Of a stretch of DNA of 15,256 nt, positions 8,041-15,047 are shown piece after piece. Each line of letters begins with the position of its first letter. Within the stretch, counting starts at the first letter, position 1. Under the pieces are notes generated by a model that made no database searches, was not told where the DNA came from, and worked only from the letters and a program-made list of their open reading frames with translations. This stretch comes from UMGS1387 sp045577475 (GTDB lineage: Bacteria; Bacillota; Clostridia; Oscillospirales; CAG-382): the NCBI GenBank assembly GCA_045577475.1, contig JAZNIM010000065.1, positions 1 through 15,256 on the forward strand, read 5' to 3'. Position numbers and translations under genes: made by a program.

Positions 8041-8056
8041 AGAAAAGAAGGTTATT

Positions 8057-9226
8057 ATGTCAAACATAAAAGAATTAGATAAGCAATATGTCATGAACAC
8101 CTACGGCAGACAAAACCTTACCGTAGACCACGGCGAAGGCTGCTACCTCTATGGCGATGACGGCGGAAAGTACCTTGATTTCGGCAGCGGAATCGGCACG
8201 CTTTCTCTCGGCACTGCCGATAAAGGCTATATAGATGCAATTGTAATGCAGCTTACAAAAACACAGCACGTATCAAACTATTTTACATGTGAGCCTGTAG
8301 CACGTCTTGCTGAAAAAATATGCACCCTTTCCGGTTACTCAAAGGTATTCTTTGCAAACAGCGGTGCTGAAGCAAACGAAGGTGCAATTAAACTTGCAAG
8401 AAAATACAGCTACGATAAATACGGCAAGGGAAGAAGCACAATTATCACCTTTTGCAGCTCCTTCCACGGAAGAACCGTAACCACACTTGCGGCAACGGGA
8501 CAGGACGTATTCCACGACTTCTTCTTCCCCTTTACCGAAGGCTTCAAATATTCGCCTTACAATGACAAAGAGGCACTTCTCGCAAACCTTACCGACGACG
8601 TATGTGCCGTAATGTTTGAGTGCATACAGGGTGAAGGCGGAGTCAATCCCATGACCGATGAATTTGCCGCATTTTTGCAGGAGGAATGTGCAAAGCGTGA
8701 CATTCTTCTCATTGACGACGAAATTCAGGCAGGCGTTGCGAGAACAGGCAAGCTTTTTGCATACGAAACTCTCGGCATTAGCCCTGATGTGTTCACGCTT
8801 GCAAAGGGTCTTTGCGGCGGTATGCCCTGCGGTGCTTTTGTTGCAAACGAAAAGTGCTCGGCTGTCCTTACAAAGGGTCAGCACGGCTCAACCTTCGGCG
8901 GGAACCCCGTTTCCTGTGCCGCAGGAAACTATGTGCTTGATACAGTATCAAAGCCTGAGTTCCTCAAAGAGGTTGAAGAAAAAGGACAGTACTTAAAAGA
9001 AAAGCTCCTTTCTCTTGGAAAAGAAACCATTCTCGAAGTCAGAGGCAAGGGGCTTATGATAGGCATCAAAACAAGCCTTGCACCGGGTGAAGTAAGCGTA
9101 AAGGCACTCGAAATGGGACTTATTGTTCTCACCGCAGGCAAGGACGTTGTAAGACTTCTCCCTCCCCTTATAATTACAAAGGAACAAATTGACGAAGGCG
9201 TGGAAATTTTAAGCAAAATATTCTAA
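8057..9226 (+). CDS. argD: Acetylornithine aminotransferase
   Basis: PLP-dependent class III aminotransferase that converts N-acetylglutamate semialdehyde and glutamate into N-acetylornithine. The 389-residue length fits ArgD. Visible motifs are FANSGAEANEGAIKLARKY (cofactor phosphate region), SFHGRT, the acidic EGGVNP and LIDDEIQAGVARTG strands, and the Schiff-base lysine Lys250 in TLAKGLCGGMPCGA. AAGAAGG at 8045-8051 lies 5 bases before the ATG. The 822-bp repeat element upstream separates it from argB, so it depends on read-through or on a promoter within the element. Succinyl-ornithine or GABA aminotransferases are related, but the arg context settles the call. Confidence 0.94.
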   Translation: MSNIKELDKQYVMNTYGRQNLTVDHGEGCYLYGDDGGKYLDFGSGIGTLSLGTADKGYIDAIVMQLTKTQHVSNYFTCEPVARLAEKICTLSGYSKVFFANSGAEANEGAIKLARKYSYDKYGKGRSTIITFCSSFHGRTVTTLAATGQDVFHDFFFPFTEGFKYSPYNDKEALLANLTDDVCAVMFECIQGEGGVNPMTDEFAAFLQEECAKRDILLIDDEIQAGVARTGKLFAYETLGISPDVFTLAKGLCGGMPCGAFVANEKCSAVLTKGQHGSTFGGNPVSCAAGNYVLDTVSKPEFLKEVEEKGQYLKEKLLSLGKETILEVRGKGLMIGIKTSLAPGEVSVKALEMGLIVLTAGKDVVRLLPPLIITKEQIDEGVEILSKIF

Positions 9227-9307
9227 GCCGGCATCCACCCCATGGGATGTGGAAGCACCACATTCAACCATAAAACCTCTCACAAACTATCTATAAGGAG
9301 TATAACC

Positions 9308-10219
9308 ATGACAAAAGACTTTCTCAAGATGTCCGATTTAAACAAGGACGAGCTTTTCAACCTTCTTGACCTTGCTGCAAAATTAAAGGACGACAACAAA
9401 AAAGGCATCACACACCACCTTCTCAAGGGCAAAACTCTTGGTATGATTTTTGAAAAAAGCTCAACCAGAACCCGTGTTTCCTTTGAAACAGGCATTTATC
9501 AGCTTGGCGGCATGGGACTTTTCCTTTCCTCCAAGGAAACACAGCTTGGCAGAGGTGAGCCTATCAAGGACACAGCCCGTGTACTTTCCCGCTATCTTGA
9601 CGGCATCATGATACGCACCTTCGGTCAGGAAATTGTAGAAGAGCTTGCAGAATATGCATCCATTCCCGTAATCAATGCTCTTACCGACTATGCACACCCC
9701 TGTCAGATTCTTGCTGACCTGCTTACAATCCGTGAGCACAAGGGCGGCTTTGACGGCAAAAAAATGTGCTTTATCGGCGACGGTGCAAACAACATGGCAA
9801 ACAGTCTTGTTGTAGGCTGTCTTATGGCAGGTATGGATGTTGCAATTGCAACACCAAAGGGCTACGAGCCTCACGAAACGGTTCTCGAGTACGCAAAGGC
9901 TTACGGCAGCAAGTTCACCCTCACAACAGACGTCAAGGAAGCGGCACGTGACTGTGATGCGCTCTTTACAGACGTATGGTCAAGCATGGGCATGGAGGAC
10001 GAAATCGAAAAGAGAAAGCTTCTTTTCAAGGACTATCAGATAAATGCGGAAATCATGGCACTTGCAAACAAGGGTGCGATGGTTCAGCACTGTCTGCCTG
10101 CTCACAGAGGAGAGGAAATCACGGACGATGTATTTGAAGCACATGCAGACGAAATCTTCGACGAGGCTGAAAACAGACTCCATGCACAGAAGGCTGTTAT
10201 GGCAACTCTTATGAAGTAA
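9308..10219 (+). CDS. argF: Ornithine carbamoyltransferase (anabolic)
   Basis: Condenses ornithine with carbamoyl phosphate to give citrulline, the substrate for argG. The 303-residue protein carries the carbamoyl-phosphate site KSSTRTR (50-56), HPCQ (130-133), the ornithine-binding DVWSSMGME (222-230) and HCLPAHRG (261-268) with its conserved cysteine. The ATG at 9308 follows AAGGAG (9295-9300) by 7 bases. An upstream in-frame ATG at 9242 would add 22 residues unlike the family and is rejected. It lies 81 bp after argD and is followed by an intrinsic terminator, so it is the last gene of the cluster. Linkage to biosynthetic genes, with no arcA or arcC, supports the anabolic role. Confidence 0.95.
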   Translation: MTKDFLKMSDLNKDELFNLLDLAAKLKDDNKKGITHHLLKGKTLGMIFEKSSTRTRVSFETGIYQLGGMGLFLSSKETQLGRGEPIKDTARVLSRYLDGIMIRTFGQEIVEELAEYASIPVINALTDYAHPCQILADLLTIREHKGGFDGKKMCFIGDGANNMANSLVVGCLMAGMDVAIATPKGYEPHETVLEYAKAYGSKFTLTTDVKEAARDCDALFTDVWSSMGMEDEIEKRKLLFKDYQINAEIMALANKGAMVQHCLPAHRGEEITDDVFEAHADEIFDEAENRLHAQKAVMATLMK

Positions 10220-10249
10220 GAATTTTTGGAAAAAAATGTGAAAACTCAG

Positions 10250-10290
10250 GGGCTGTATCAAAATGGATTGATACAGTCCTTTATATTTAT
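10250..10290 (+). terminator. Intrinsic terminator of the arg operon
   Basis: A 12-bp stem (GGGCTGTATCAA, 10250-10261, paired with TTGATACAGTCC, 10268-10279, one G-U pair), a six-base loop and the T-rich tail TTTATATTTATT. It lies 30 bases after the argF stop. Its stem closely resembles that of the opposing terminator at 11057-11082. Confidence 0.8.
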
Positions 10291-10294
10291 TACA

Positions 10295-11039
10295 GTTACT
10301 TTTTTATCGCAGGGGTGTTTTGCCGTCTGCGGACGGCGGGTTACTTTTATGTCCGGCAGGGAGTTTCGACACTGCGGACAGAAAGTTACTTTTAAGTATC
10401 GCAGGCGTTTCGACACTGCGGACAGAAAGTTACTTTTATGTATCGCAGGTGTTTCGACACTGCGGTGTCGACCTTCTTTTGACCTAAGCGTCACAAGAAG
10501 GCAAAAGCGCTTCCACTCATCGGCGTGACTTTTGAGGTCACGCCTACGCCGTGGAGGCTTACTGACAGCAGGAGGCTGAGGATTCCGCCCGTTGACCTCG
10601 GCGAGTCGCTCGCTTGCGCTCGATGGGTTGTAATGCGTTTGGCAGGTACTGCGTTGAATTTAATGTTACTGCTTGGGACACTATGGGTATAGTGGTACTT
10701 TGTGCGTTGCTGTTTTACTGAGGAATATACACTATCCTTGGCAGAGAGTAATTGCAGTGCAGAACAGCTATCCTATTACTGCAACCCATCGAGCGTAGCG
10801 AGCGATTCGCTAAAACGCTCAGGCGGCATCCTGAGTATCATTCTGTAGGTAAGCCGCCGCGGCTTAGGAAGACCTGAAATCCGTAAGGATTTAGTCTTCC
10901 GATGAGCGGAGCGTTTTTGCCTTCTTTTATCGCGGGATAAAAGAAGGTCGGAGTCCGCAGACTCCGAAATACCTGCGATACATAAAAGTAACTCGACCTC
11001 CGCAGAGGTCGAAACACCCTGCCCGACAATAAAAGTAAC
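10295..11039. repeat. Element B: complete inverted-repeat hairpin element between convergent genes
   Basis: Non-coding. The left arm has four tandem ~45-bp units with TGCG-loop hairpins at 10322-10337 and 10454-10471 (the two middle units carry the unpaired form ending GGACAGAAA). An imperfect CCTTCTTTTGAC hairpin follows at about 10472-10501, then GGCGTGAC/GTCACGCC at 10522-10544. The right arm, inverted, has GGAAGACC...TCTTCC (10866-10899), CCTTCTTTTATC/GATAAAAGAAGG (10920-10947), TCGGAGTC-CGCA (10948-10967) and TCGACCTC-CGCA (10993-11012). An inner inverted repeat joins CTCGATGGGTTG near 10620-10631 to CAACCCATCGAG at about 10793. The centre (about 10632-10790) differs from the core of A and C. 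Bases 10501-10590 match 14514-14603 with one difference. Confidence 0.85.
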
Positions 11040-11054
11040 CATAAATAAAAAGAA

Positions 11055-11082
11055 AAGCTGTATCACCAAATTCTGATACAGC
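11055..11082 (-). terminator. Intrinsic terminator of the DGR-GWY repeat-protein operon
   Basis: On the minus strand GCTGTATCA (11082-11074), an eight-base loop and TGATACAGC (11065-11057) are followed by TTTTCTTTTT. It lies 14 bases after the stop codon of the leftward gene. The plus-strand side also has a short T-run, so it may work in both directions. Confidence 0.8.
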
Positions 11083-11095
11083 CTCATTTTTACTG

Positions 11096-12328
11096 TTAAA
11101 GCTTACTCTCCGAAATCAAAAGCATATCATACTGCCAGTAGTCGCAAATTGCAACACATTCACTGCCTTCGCTGTCGGTAAATAGATAGTAGTCGTACTC
11201 GTCTGTGCTCTCGCTGCCGTGGTAAATCCAGCCGTAGCCTTCGAGTAAACCGATATAGCTTTCTGCCGTCCGCCAGTCCTTGTACCTGTAAACAAGTCCG
11301 CTTGCATTAGCAGGAAGCTGAATGTTCTCTACCCTTTCATAGCCTGAATAAAATGCGAAATCGGGAACGGGATTTTTGGTATCAAAGCCATAGAACTTCA
11401 TGTCCTTGACGGTTACCGTGCAAACGTCCGTTATATTATTTGCGGCAGTTGCGGTAAGCGTGCATTTTCCAACACCCATAGGCTGAATATAACCGCCGAG
11501 AACCCCTTGTTCCTCGTTAAAATATGCTCTGTTTTCAACCTTCAGCACGCTTTCGTCCGAGCTGTAGAAATTCACGTCCTTGACATTTACGCCTTCAGGG
11601 GACATAGAAACATTTGGAATGAGCTTGTTTTGTCCTATATACAGGGTAAAATTCTCTATTGAAACCTTGGTTGGAAACGACGGCATTTCTCTGTACCAGC
11701 CCACAGCTCTGAACTGTGTTTCTGCACTCTTTGGAATAACCTGAGCTCTGCCGTCACTTGCATACACCGTCATCATCGGCTCTGTGTACCAGCCGACGGT
11801 CTTGTATTCTTCAACCGCACTTACTCCGATAACCATTGTTCGTCCGTCAAGGGCGTACACCGTTGTTACCGGCTCTGTATACCAGACGACGGTTTTGTAT
11901 TCTTCAACCGCACTTACTCCGATAACCATTGTTCGTCCGTCAAGAGCGTACATTGTCACTAAAGGCTCACTGTACCAGCCTACTGCCTTATAGTCCTCTA
12001 CCGCATCTGCCGAAACTGCAATAGTTCTTCCGTCGGGTGCGTACATTATTACAACAGGATATTTATACCAGCCGACGCTTTCAAATTCTGCAGCCGCACT
12101 TGCTGCGACAATCAGTGTTCTTCCGTCGGGTGCGTACATTGTTATTACAGGCTCACTGTACCAGCCCACACTTTTGTATTCTTCAACCGCACCCACAGCT
12201 ACTTCTATTGTTCTGCCGTCAACCGAGTACATTGTAGCCTTATCCTCGGTTGCACTTACAGATATCACAAGCACCGCAAGCAGCGGCAGCAGCACAAGCA
12301 GTGCTATACGTGAAACGCCAATTTTCAT
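11096..12328 (-). CDS. Exported protein with six DGR-GWY repeats, Ig-like domain and unknown C-terminal domain
   Basis: 410 residues, function unknown. A signal peptide (1-26, hydrophobic core ALLVLLPLLAVLVIS, ending SVSA) indicates export. Six perfect-length 31-residue repeats cover 30-215, with pattern MYAxDGRT...V...AVEEYKxVGWYxEP. Residues about 217-308 look like a Big_2-type bacterial Ig-like domain (KVSIENFTLYIGQ...GVGKCTLTATAANN...CTVTVKD). The last ~100 residues are tyrosine-rich and unassigned. GAGG at 12338-12335 lies 6 bases before the ATG at 12328. The two upstream in-frame ATGs (12340, 12334) lack a ribosome site. It starts 23 bp after the stop of the sister gene, so it is probably cotranscribed. 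A cell-surface or matrix role is inferred only. Confidence 0.85.
   Translation of the reverse strand: MKIGVSRIALLVLLPLLAVLVISVSATEDKATMYSVDGRTIEVAVGAVEEYKSVGWYSEPVITMYAPDGRTLIVAASAAAEFESVGWYKYPVVIMYAPDGRTIAVSADAVEDYKAVGWYSEPLVTMYALDGRTMVIGVSAVEEYKTVVWYTEPVTTVYALDGRTMVIGVSAVEEYKTVGWYTEPMMTVYASDGRAQVIPKSAETQFRAVGWYREMPSFPTKVSIENFTLYIGQNKLIPNVSMSPEGVNVKDVNFYSSDESVLKVENRAYFNEEQGVLGGYIQPMGVGKCTLTATAANNITDVCTVTVKDMKFYGFDTKNPVPDFAFYSGYERVENIQLPANASGLVYRYKDWRTAESYIGLLEGYGWIYHGSESTDEYDYYLFTDSEGSECVAICDYWQYDMLLISESKL
11684..12241 (-). repeat. Six tandem 93-bp coding repeats
   Basis: Six in-frame units of exactly 93 bp (31 codons) encode the DGR-GWY repeats. Units 4 (11870-11962) and 5 (11777-11869) are the closest pair: by eye, four differences in the first 83 bases counted from the low-coordinate end. 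One of these changes the otherwise invariant Gly of VGWY to Val148 in unit 4. Confidence 0.9.
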
Positions 12329-12351
12329 ACCCATCCTCATTGCTTTTTATA

Positions 12352-13827
12352 CTATATACTGTAGTAAATTCTTCCTGTCACGGAGCTTACGAAAATTCTG
12401 TCTATTGTTGAATAGTGGGAATTATCCACTAGCCACTTGAGATGTATTTCATAATACATTGTTCCGTCATCGGAATAGCATTCGCCCATATTAAATATGC
12501 TTACATCGTAGCTGCTTACAACCTCCCAGTAATCCTCTGCTATCTTCACAGCTTCGGAAGCCGTGTAATTTACCAATGTTATATCATAAGGCTCATCTTC
12601 ATAAGTGTAGGTTTTGCTCAAGTCGCTGATGCTGTAAACGCACCACATTCTGCTGCCGTTAACGTTTCTCAGACCCACAACCCATCTGTAGGTTGTGTTG
12701 TAGTACTCATTATAGTCTTCAAGAGAGCTGAAGTAAATATCACTCTCGATTGTGTATGTGCCGTCATCATTGAGTGAGATGGAGGTAATATCGTTATTAT
12801 AAGCACCCCATTCTGAAGGAACGGTATACATATAATAATTACCGTCAAGGTAGTAATGCATGTTAAGATATGTAGAGGTATCGGGAGTGATGCCGAACAC
12901 GTTCTGTGTTATATAATCAACTCTGTAGGAAGGAAGCGAATAGTAAAATTCCGTGGGGAAAAGTCCCTTTGGATCCTGCCAGTACATCATTTGGATAGAA
13001 TCAGAACCATACATATCCGCATAAATAAAGGGATACATAGAGCCAATAGACATATTCTTTGCCTTTTCACGTGCATCAAAGGTTGTGGCATCGTATCTGT
13101 AATATGACAGAGCTTTCATGGAATACACAATAGGCGACAAAAAGTCATCAAGACGGTTAAGGTCTGACTGATTTGCCACAAGCAAGGGGCCTCTTGCCGC
13201 AGCCTCGGGACTTATGTACCAGCCTACCTGCTTATTTGCTTCAACCTGACTGAGCAGCACATACTGCGTTCTTCCGTCAGCAGCATACATAATTACAACA
13301 GGCTCAGTAAACCAGCCTACTGCCTTATAGCTTTCAAGAGCACTTAATGCAATAACCTCGCTTCTTCCGTCAGGGGCATAAACCGTTGTTACGGGATGAT
13401 AATACCAGCCCATCTGTGCATACATTTCAACCTCACTTGCAAGCACGCACATTGTGCTTCCGTCGGGAGCATACATCTGCGTAACAGGCTCCGGATACCA
13501 GCCAACCGCCATATAAGCATCCACCGCACTTGAAGCAACGACAATCACTCTTCCGTCAAGAGCATACATGGTTGTAACAGGATGAGTATACCAGCCTACC
13601 GCAATCTCAGCTTCTACTCTGAAGGGTGACACCGTCTTATATCTTCCGTCAGGAGCATAAACGGTAACGCCCTCGTACCATCCGTAGCTTCTGAACATAT
13701 CAATATCGCTTTCATCCACCCATACACTGCCTCCGTCGGGTGAGTACATTATAACATCTGCACAAGCCGCCACCGAAAGCACCGCAAGAAGCAGGCAAAC
13801 AAATGCAACTGACAACAACTTTTTCAT
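12352..13827 (-). CDS. Exported (possibly lipoprotein) protein with six DGR-GWY repeats and PepSY-like C-terminus
   Basis: 491 residues, function unknown. The N-terminus MKKLLSVAFVCLLLAVLSVAACADV is an export signal; VAAC could be a relaxed lipobox (Cys22), or signal peptidase I could cut after ACA. Six repeats fill 25-207 (29, 30, then four of 31 residues), pattern VTxMYAPDGR...V..S.VE.Y..VGWY..P. Residues 215-420 are rich in Tyr, Asp and Ser with no domain I recognise. Residues about 421-491 (YTASEAVKIAEDYW ... YYEIHLKWLV ... VSSVTGRIYYS) weakly resemble PepSY-type segments, which end in a TG(R/K)I strand. GGAGG lies 8 bases before the ATG at 13827; an upstream TTG (13842) is rejected. First gene of a two-gene operon with the protein at 11096-12328. 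Confidence 0.85.
   Translation of the reverse strand: MKKLLSVAFVCLLLAVLSVAACADVIMYSPDGGSVWVDESDIDMFRSYGWYEGVTVYAPDGRYKTVSPFRVEAEIAVGWYTHPVTTMYALDGRVIVVASSAVDAYMAVGWYPEPVTQMYAPDGSTMCVLASEVEMYAQMGWYYHPVTTVYAPDGRSEVIALSALESYKAVGWFTEPVVIMYAADGRTQYVLLSQVEANKQVGWYISPEAAARGPLLVANQSDLNRLDDFLSPIVYSMKALSYYRYDATTFDAREKAKNMSIGSMYPFIYADMYGSDSIQMMYWQDPKGLFPTEFYYSLPSYRVDYITQNVFGITPDTSTYLNMHYYLDGNYYMYTVPSEWGAYNNDITSISLNDDGTYTIESDIYFSSLEDYNEYYNTTYRWVVGLRNVNGSRMWCVYSISDLSKTYTYEDEPYDITLVNYTASEAVKIAEDYWEVVSSYDVSIFNMGECYSDDGTMYYEIHLKWLVDNSHYSTIDRIFVSSVTGRIYYSI
13207..13755 (-). repeat. Six tandem DGR-GWY coding repeats (sister array)
   Basis: Six in-frame units encode residues 25-207. The last four are 93 bp; the first two are slightly shorter. 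Units here are more diverged from one another than those of the neighbouring gene, with first-unit changes such as DGG for DGR and SYGWY for AVGWY. Confidence 0.8.
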
Positions 13828-13903
13828 ATGCTTTTCCTCCAAACTGCTTTTAAAACTATTTTATATGGTTTTGTTAAGTTTTCATTACAGAACCTTAATT
13901 TAT

Positions 13904-13932
13904 ATTATACTCCGATTTTATATTTTTGTCAA
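13904..13932 (-). promoter_or_regulatory. Perfect consensus sigma-A promoter of the repeat-protein operon
   Basis: On the minus strand TTGACA (13932-13927), a 17-bp spacer and TATAAT (13909-13904) match the vegetative consensus at all twelve positions. Transcription should start near 13897, giving a leader of about 70 bases before the ATG at 13827. This predicts strong expression in growing cells unless a repressor blocks it. Confidence 0.9.
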
Positions 13933-14001
13933 TGTGAAAAACTGTTTTCTTTCATCCCTTACAGCACATTTCCGTCTGACGGTTATACGTCCTTTTTCGG
14001 C

Positions 14002-14028
14002 AAAAAAAAGGAACCGTTTCCGATTCCT
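14002..14028 (-). terminator. Intrinsic terminator of the RNHCP gene
   Basis: On the minus strand AGGAATCG (14028-14021), loop GAAA and CGGTTCCT (14016-14009) form an 8-bp stem (one T-G pair), followed by a run of Ts (complement of the A-run at 14002-14009). It begins 5 bases after the stop codon. Confidence 0.9.
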
Positions 14029-14033
14029 GTAGT

Positions 14034-14381
14034 TTAATACAGCTTTGTCAGCTTTATAAGCAAATCCTCATTATCGTACTGCTCATCATCAAGAACATCT
14101 TTCGCCGTCAGCTTCAGTGCCGCCTTATTATTGCCTTCCTCGCCGCATTTATCGCACTTATAGTGGATAACATACCCCTTCTTCGGGTCGGGAAACACAC
14201 GAACAGGTCGAAGAACGCCCTTACATTCGTTTGCTCTATCCCCCGGAAGCACGTCCACATGAAGGGAACACAGGCATCTTGGGCAATGGTTTCTACTGGT
14301 TTTTCCTAAAGGTTGCACCTCAAAGCCGCAGTTTACGCATATGAAGCCGTTATCGTTTTTTGTAAAGCGTTTTGTTTCCAT
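14034..14381 (-). CDS. RNHCP domain protein (small zinc-finger-like)
   Basis: 115 residues. It contains the RNHCP motif itself at 30-34 and paired cysteines C15xxC18, C33xxC36 (plus C38), C53 and C76xxC79, which suggest zinc binding. Members of the RNHCP family are small, widespread and of unknown function; nucleic-acid binding is only a guess from the zinc-ribbon look. There is no signal peptide, so it should be cytoplasmic. The start is the ATG at 14381, with AGGAGG four bases upstream. A longer open frame reaching 14672 reads through repeat element C and is artefactual. Element C begins 14 bases upstream of the start codon, so any promoter must lie inside the element or transcription comes from beyond it. 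Confidence 0.88.
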   Translation of the reverse strand: METKRFTKNDNGFICVNCGFEVQPLGKTSRNHCPRCLCSLHVDVLPGDRANECKGVLRPVRVFPDPKKGYVIHYKCDKCGEEGNNKAALKLTAKDVLDDEQYDNEDLLIKLTKLY

Positions 14382-14394
14382 GTTTCCTCCTATG

Positions 14395-15047
14395 GTTACA
14401 TTTATGGATTGCAGGGGTGTTTCGACACTGCGGTGTCGAGTTACTTTTATGCTTGGCAGGAGTATTTCGACACTGCGGTGTCGACCTTCTTTTGACCAAA
14501 GCGTCAAAAGAAGGCAAAAGCGCTTCCACTCATCGGCGTGACTTTTGAGGTCACGCCTACGCCGTGGAGGCTTACTGACAGCAGGAGGCTGAGGATGCCG
14601 CCCATAAAGCTCGGCAAGTCGCTCGCTACGCTCGATGGGTTGCAGTGCGGGGGTTAAGGTAGTGCGTTGCAATCGCTCACTGCGAGGGACATAAAGGAAA
14701 TATGGGTTCTCTGCACAGAAATGGGGTTTGGAAAAGATGAAAATTCACTCTTTTCCCACTGCTTCGCACTATAGCCAAACGAGGAAGGAAGGCACCCCGC
14801 CGAGGAGGGAAATCAGCGGAGTGTCGTGTGTGACGTGCTTGTAGTTTTACGTGTACCTTTTCACGTCGTAAGGCAGTGAACCGTAATAGTGAAAAGACTT
14901 GCCGACGTGAAAAGACAATTACATCCTGAATTCCCTCACGACCGAGCCATCCCTCCGTTGAGGGGGCTGTTTTGATACTTTTCCAGAGGGAAAAGTATGA
15001 CTCGACCTCCGCAGAGGTCGAAACACCTGAGTGACATAAAACTAACT
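14395..15047. repeat. Element C: complete modular hairpin repeat element
   Basis: Non-coding. The left arm has two ~45-bp units with TCGACAC-TGCG-GTGTCGA hairpins (14422-14439 and 14467-14484), a perfect 12-bp stem CCTTCTTTTGAC/GTCAAAAGAAGG (14485-14514) and GGCGTGAC/GTCACGCC (14535-14557). The core at 14641-14833 is shared with element A. The right part shares with A a segment at about 14903-14965, including CCCTC-CGTT-GAGGG (14951-14964). The ATACTTTTCC hairpin (14975-14998) and TCGACCTC-CGCA hairpin (15002-15021) of element 0 follow. So C has B's left arm, A's core and 0's right arm. Confidence 0.85.
14641..14833. repeat. 193-bp core, copy 2 (pair with 7618-7810)
   Basis: Direct copy of the element A core, ungapped with five substitutions by eye (for example CATAAAGG for CATATAGG, and GCCAAAC for GCTAAAC). 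Sequence after 14833 diverges until the shared GACGTGAAAAG segment near 14903. Confidence 0.9.

Noticed and set aside
9242..9307. Upstream in-frame start for argF
   Set aside because: No ribosome site, and the added residues do not resemble carbamoyltransferases; AAGGAG points to 9308.
10226..10528. 100-residue plus-strand open frame after argF
   Set aside because: Runs through the terminator and the tandem units of element B; composition is dictated by the repeats.
10776..11087. 103-residue minus-strand open frame
   Set aside because: Covers the right arm of element B and the terminator; its N-terminus resembles the frame at 10226 only because both read the same terminator and unit sequence.
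13828..14037. 69-residue plus-strand open frame
   Set aside because: It overlaps the consensus promoter and the RNHCP terminator and has no ribosome site.
14382..14672. 97-residue N-terminal extension of the RNHCP gene
   Set aside because: It is the element C arm in frame; the ATG at 14381 has its own AGGAGG and matches the compact family size.
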